NCBI GenBank assembly: GCA_019105125.1
Contig: JAHRWO010000116.1
Span: 1-5,498 of the forward strand
DNA: 5,498 nucleotides
Origin: Flavobacterium sp.
GTDB taxonomy: Bacteria; Bacteroidota; Bacteroidia; Flavobacteriales; Flavobacteriaceae
Direction of reading: 5' to 3'
Shown here: positions 5,225 through 5,498 of the stretch, piece by piece
Position numbering within the stretch: position 1 is the stretch's first letter
Layout: the number at the start of each line of letters is the position of its first letter
Program-made: the position numbers and the translations under genes
The notes under the pieces: generated by a model
The model's database searches: none
Told to the model about the DNA's origin: nothing
Seen by the model: the letters and a program-made list of their open reading frames with translations, nothing else

Positions 5225-5498
5225 ATGGAAAGTGTACAAGAGAAAATCATTATCGTAGAAAATTTAACCAAACAATTTGGCGACTTCACTGCCGTAAAGG
5301 GCATTAGTTTCCATGTGGATAAAGGCGAAATATTTGGCTTTTTAGGTGCAAACGGTGCCGGAAAAACGACAGCAATGAAAATGTTGATTGGGATTTCCAA
5401 TCCAACGAATGGTACAGCCAATGTCGCAGGTTTTGATGTGCATACGCAAAGCGAAGAGGTCAAACGAAATATCGGGTACATGAGTCAAAAATTCTCCA
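5225..5498 (+). CDS. Second ABC transporter ATP-binding protein, YbhF C-half type (5' part only)
   Basis: The first 91 codons run off the right edge. After MESVQEKIIIVENLTKQFGD comes Walker A GANGAGKTT (41-49), and the window ends just after the Q-loop at YMSQKFS, with Gln88 present. It closely resembles the second half of E. coli YbhF (LTKKFGDF, GEIFGLLGPNGAGKS, GYMAQKFSLY; from memory), whereas the gene before it resembles the first half. It starts 12 nt after that gene, with the purine-rich AAAGAAAAG as the only ribosome-binding-like sequence. The pair thus looks like YbhF split into two genes that would form a heterodimer. Signature, Walker B and H-loop lie outside the window. Confidence 0.92.
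   Translation, partial: MESVQEKIIIVENLTKQFGDFTAVKGISFHVDKGEIFGFLGANGAGKTTAMKMLIGISNPTNGTANVAGFDVHTQSEEVKRNIGYMSQKFS

Noticed and set aside
1047..5481. Many minus-strand open frames of 60-118 codons inside the plus-strand genes.
   Set aside because: Each lies wholly or mostly within a gene with clear family motifs on the plus strand, and none shows a recognisable domain or its own promoter; they are shadows.

Overview
The window looks like chromosomal DNA from a member of the Bacteroidota, most likely a flavobacterium. It is AT-rich, Shine-Dalgarno sequences are weak or absent, the promoter matches the Bacteroidota pattern (TTTG, 17-nt spacer, TAnnTTTG), and several exported proteins carry the K-rich, Cys-ending lipoprotein signals common in this phylum. 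The genus is inferred, not proven.

Left region (1-709): the 3' end of an unrecognised plus-strand gene (2-112), possibly frameshifted, since an adjacent open frame runs to 203. Then comes a gene-poor stretch with a composite of degenerate direct repeats (219-360), a strong Rho-independent terminator that works on the minus strand (438-465), and a second hairpin that could stop transcription from the left (484-501). No intact gene is supported here. A 34-codon minus-strand open frame just before the minus-strand terminator may be the remnant of a lost gene.

Right region (710-5498): one tightly packed plus-strand operon. A promoter (710-738) abuts a 16-bp palindrome (739-754) that is very probably the operator of the first gene, a TetR-family repressor (769-1365). 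There follow a TolC-type outer membrane factor (1362-2618), a lipid-anchored HlyD/YbhG-type periplasmic adaptor (2629-3504), a His-rich lipoprotein of unknown function (3529-3993), a small cupin (3990-4277), one ABC ATPase (4316-5212) and the first 91 codons of a second ABC ATPase (5225 to the edge). Gene spacing runs from -4 to +38 nt.

Together the genes describe a tripartite ABC-type efflux or export machine like Escherichia coli YbhG-YbhF-YbhS-YbhR with its TetR regulator CecR (YbiH). Here TolC is encoded in the operon and the two nucleotide-binding domains, fused in YbhF, are separate genes. The membrane permeases (YbhS/YbhR type) are expected just beyond the right edge. The least explained parts are the His-rich lipoprotein and cupin inserted between adaptor and ATPases, and an apparent functional asymmetry between the ATPases: the first lacks the usual Q-loop Gln and H-loop His.
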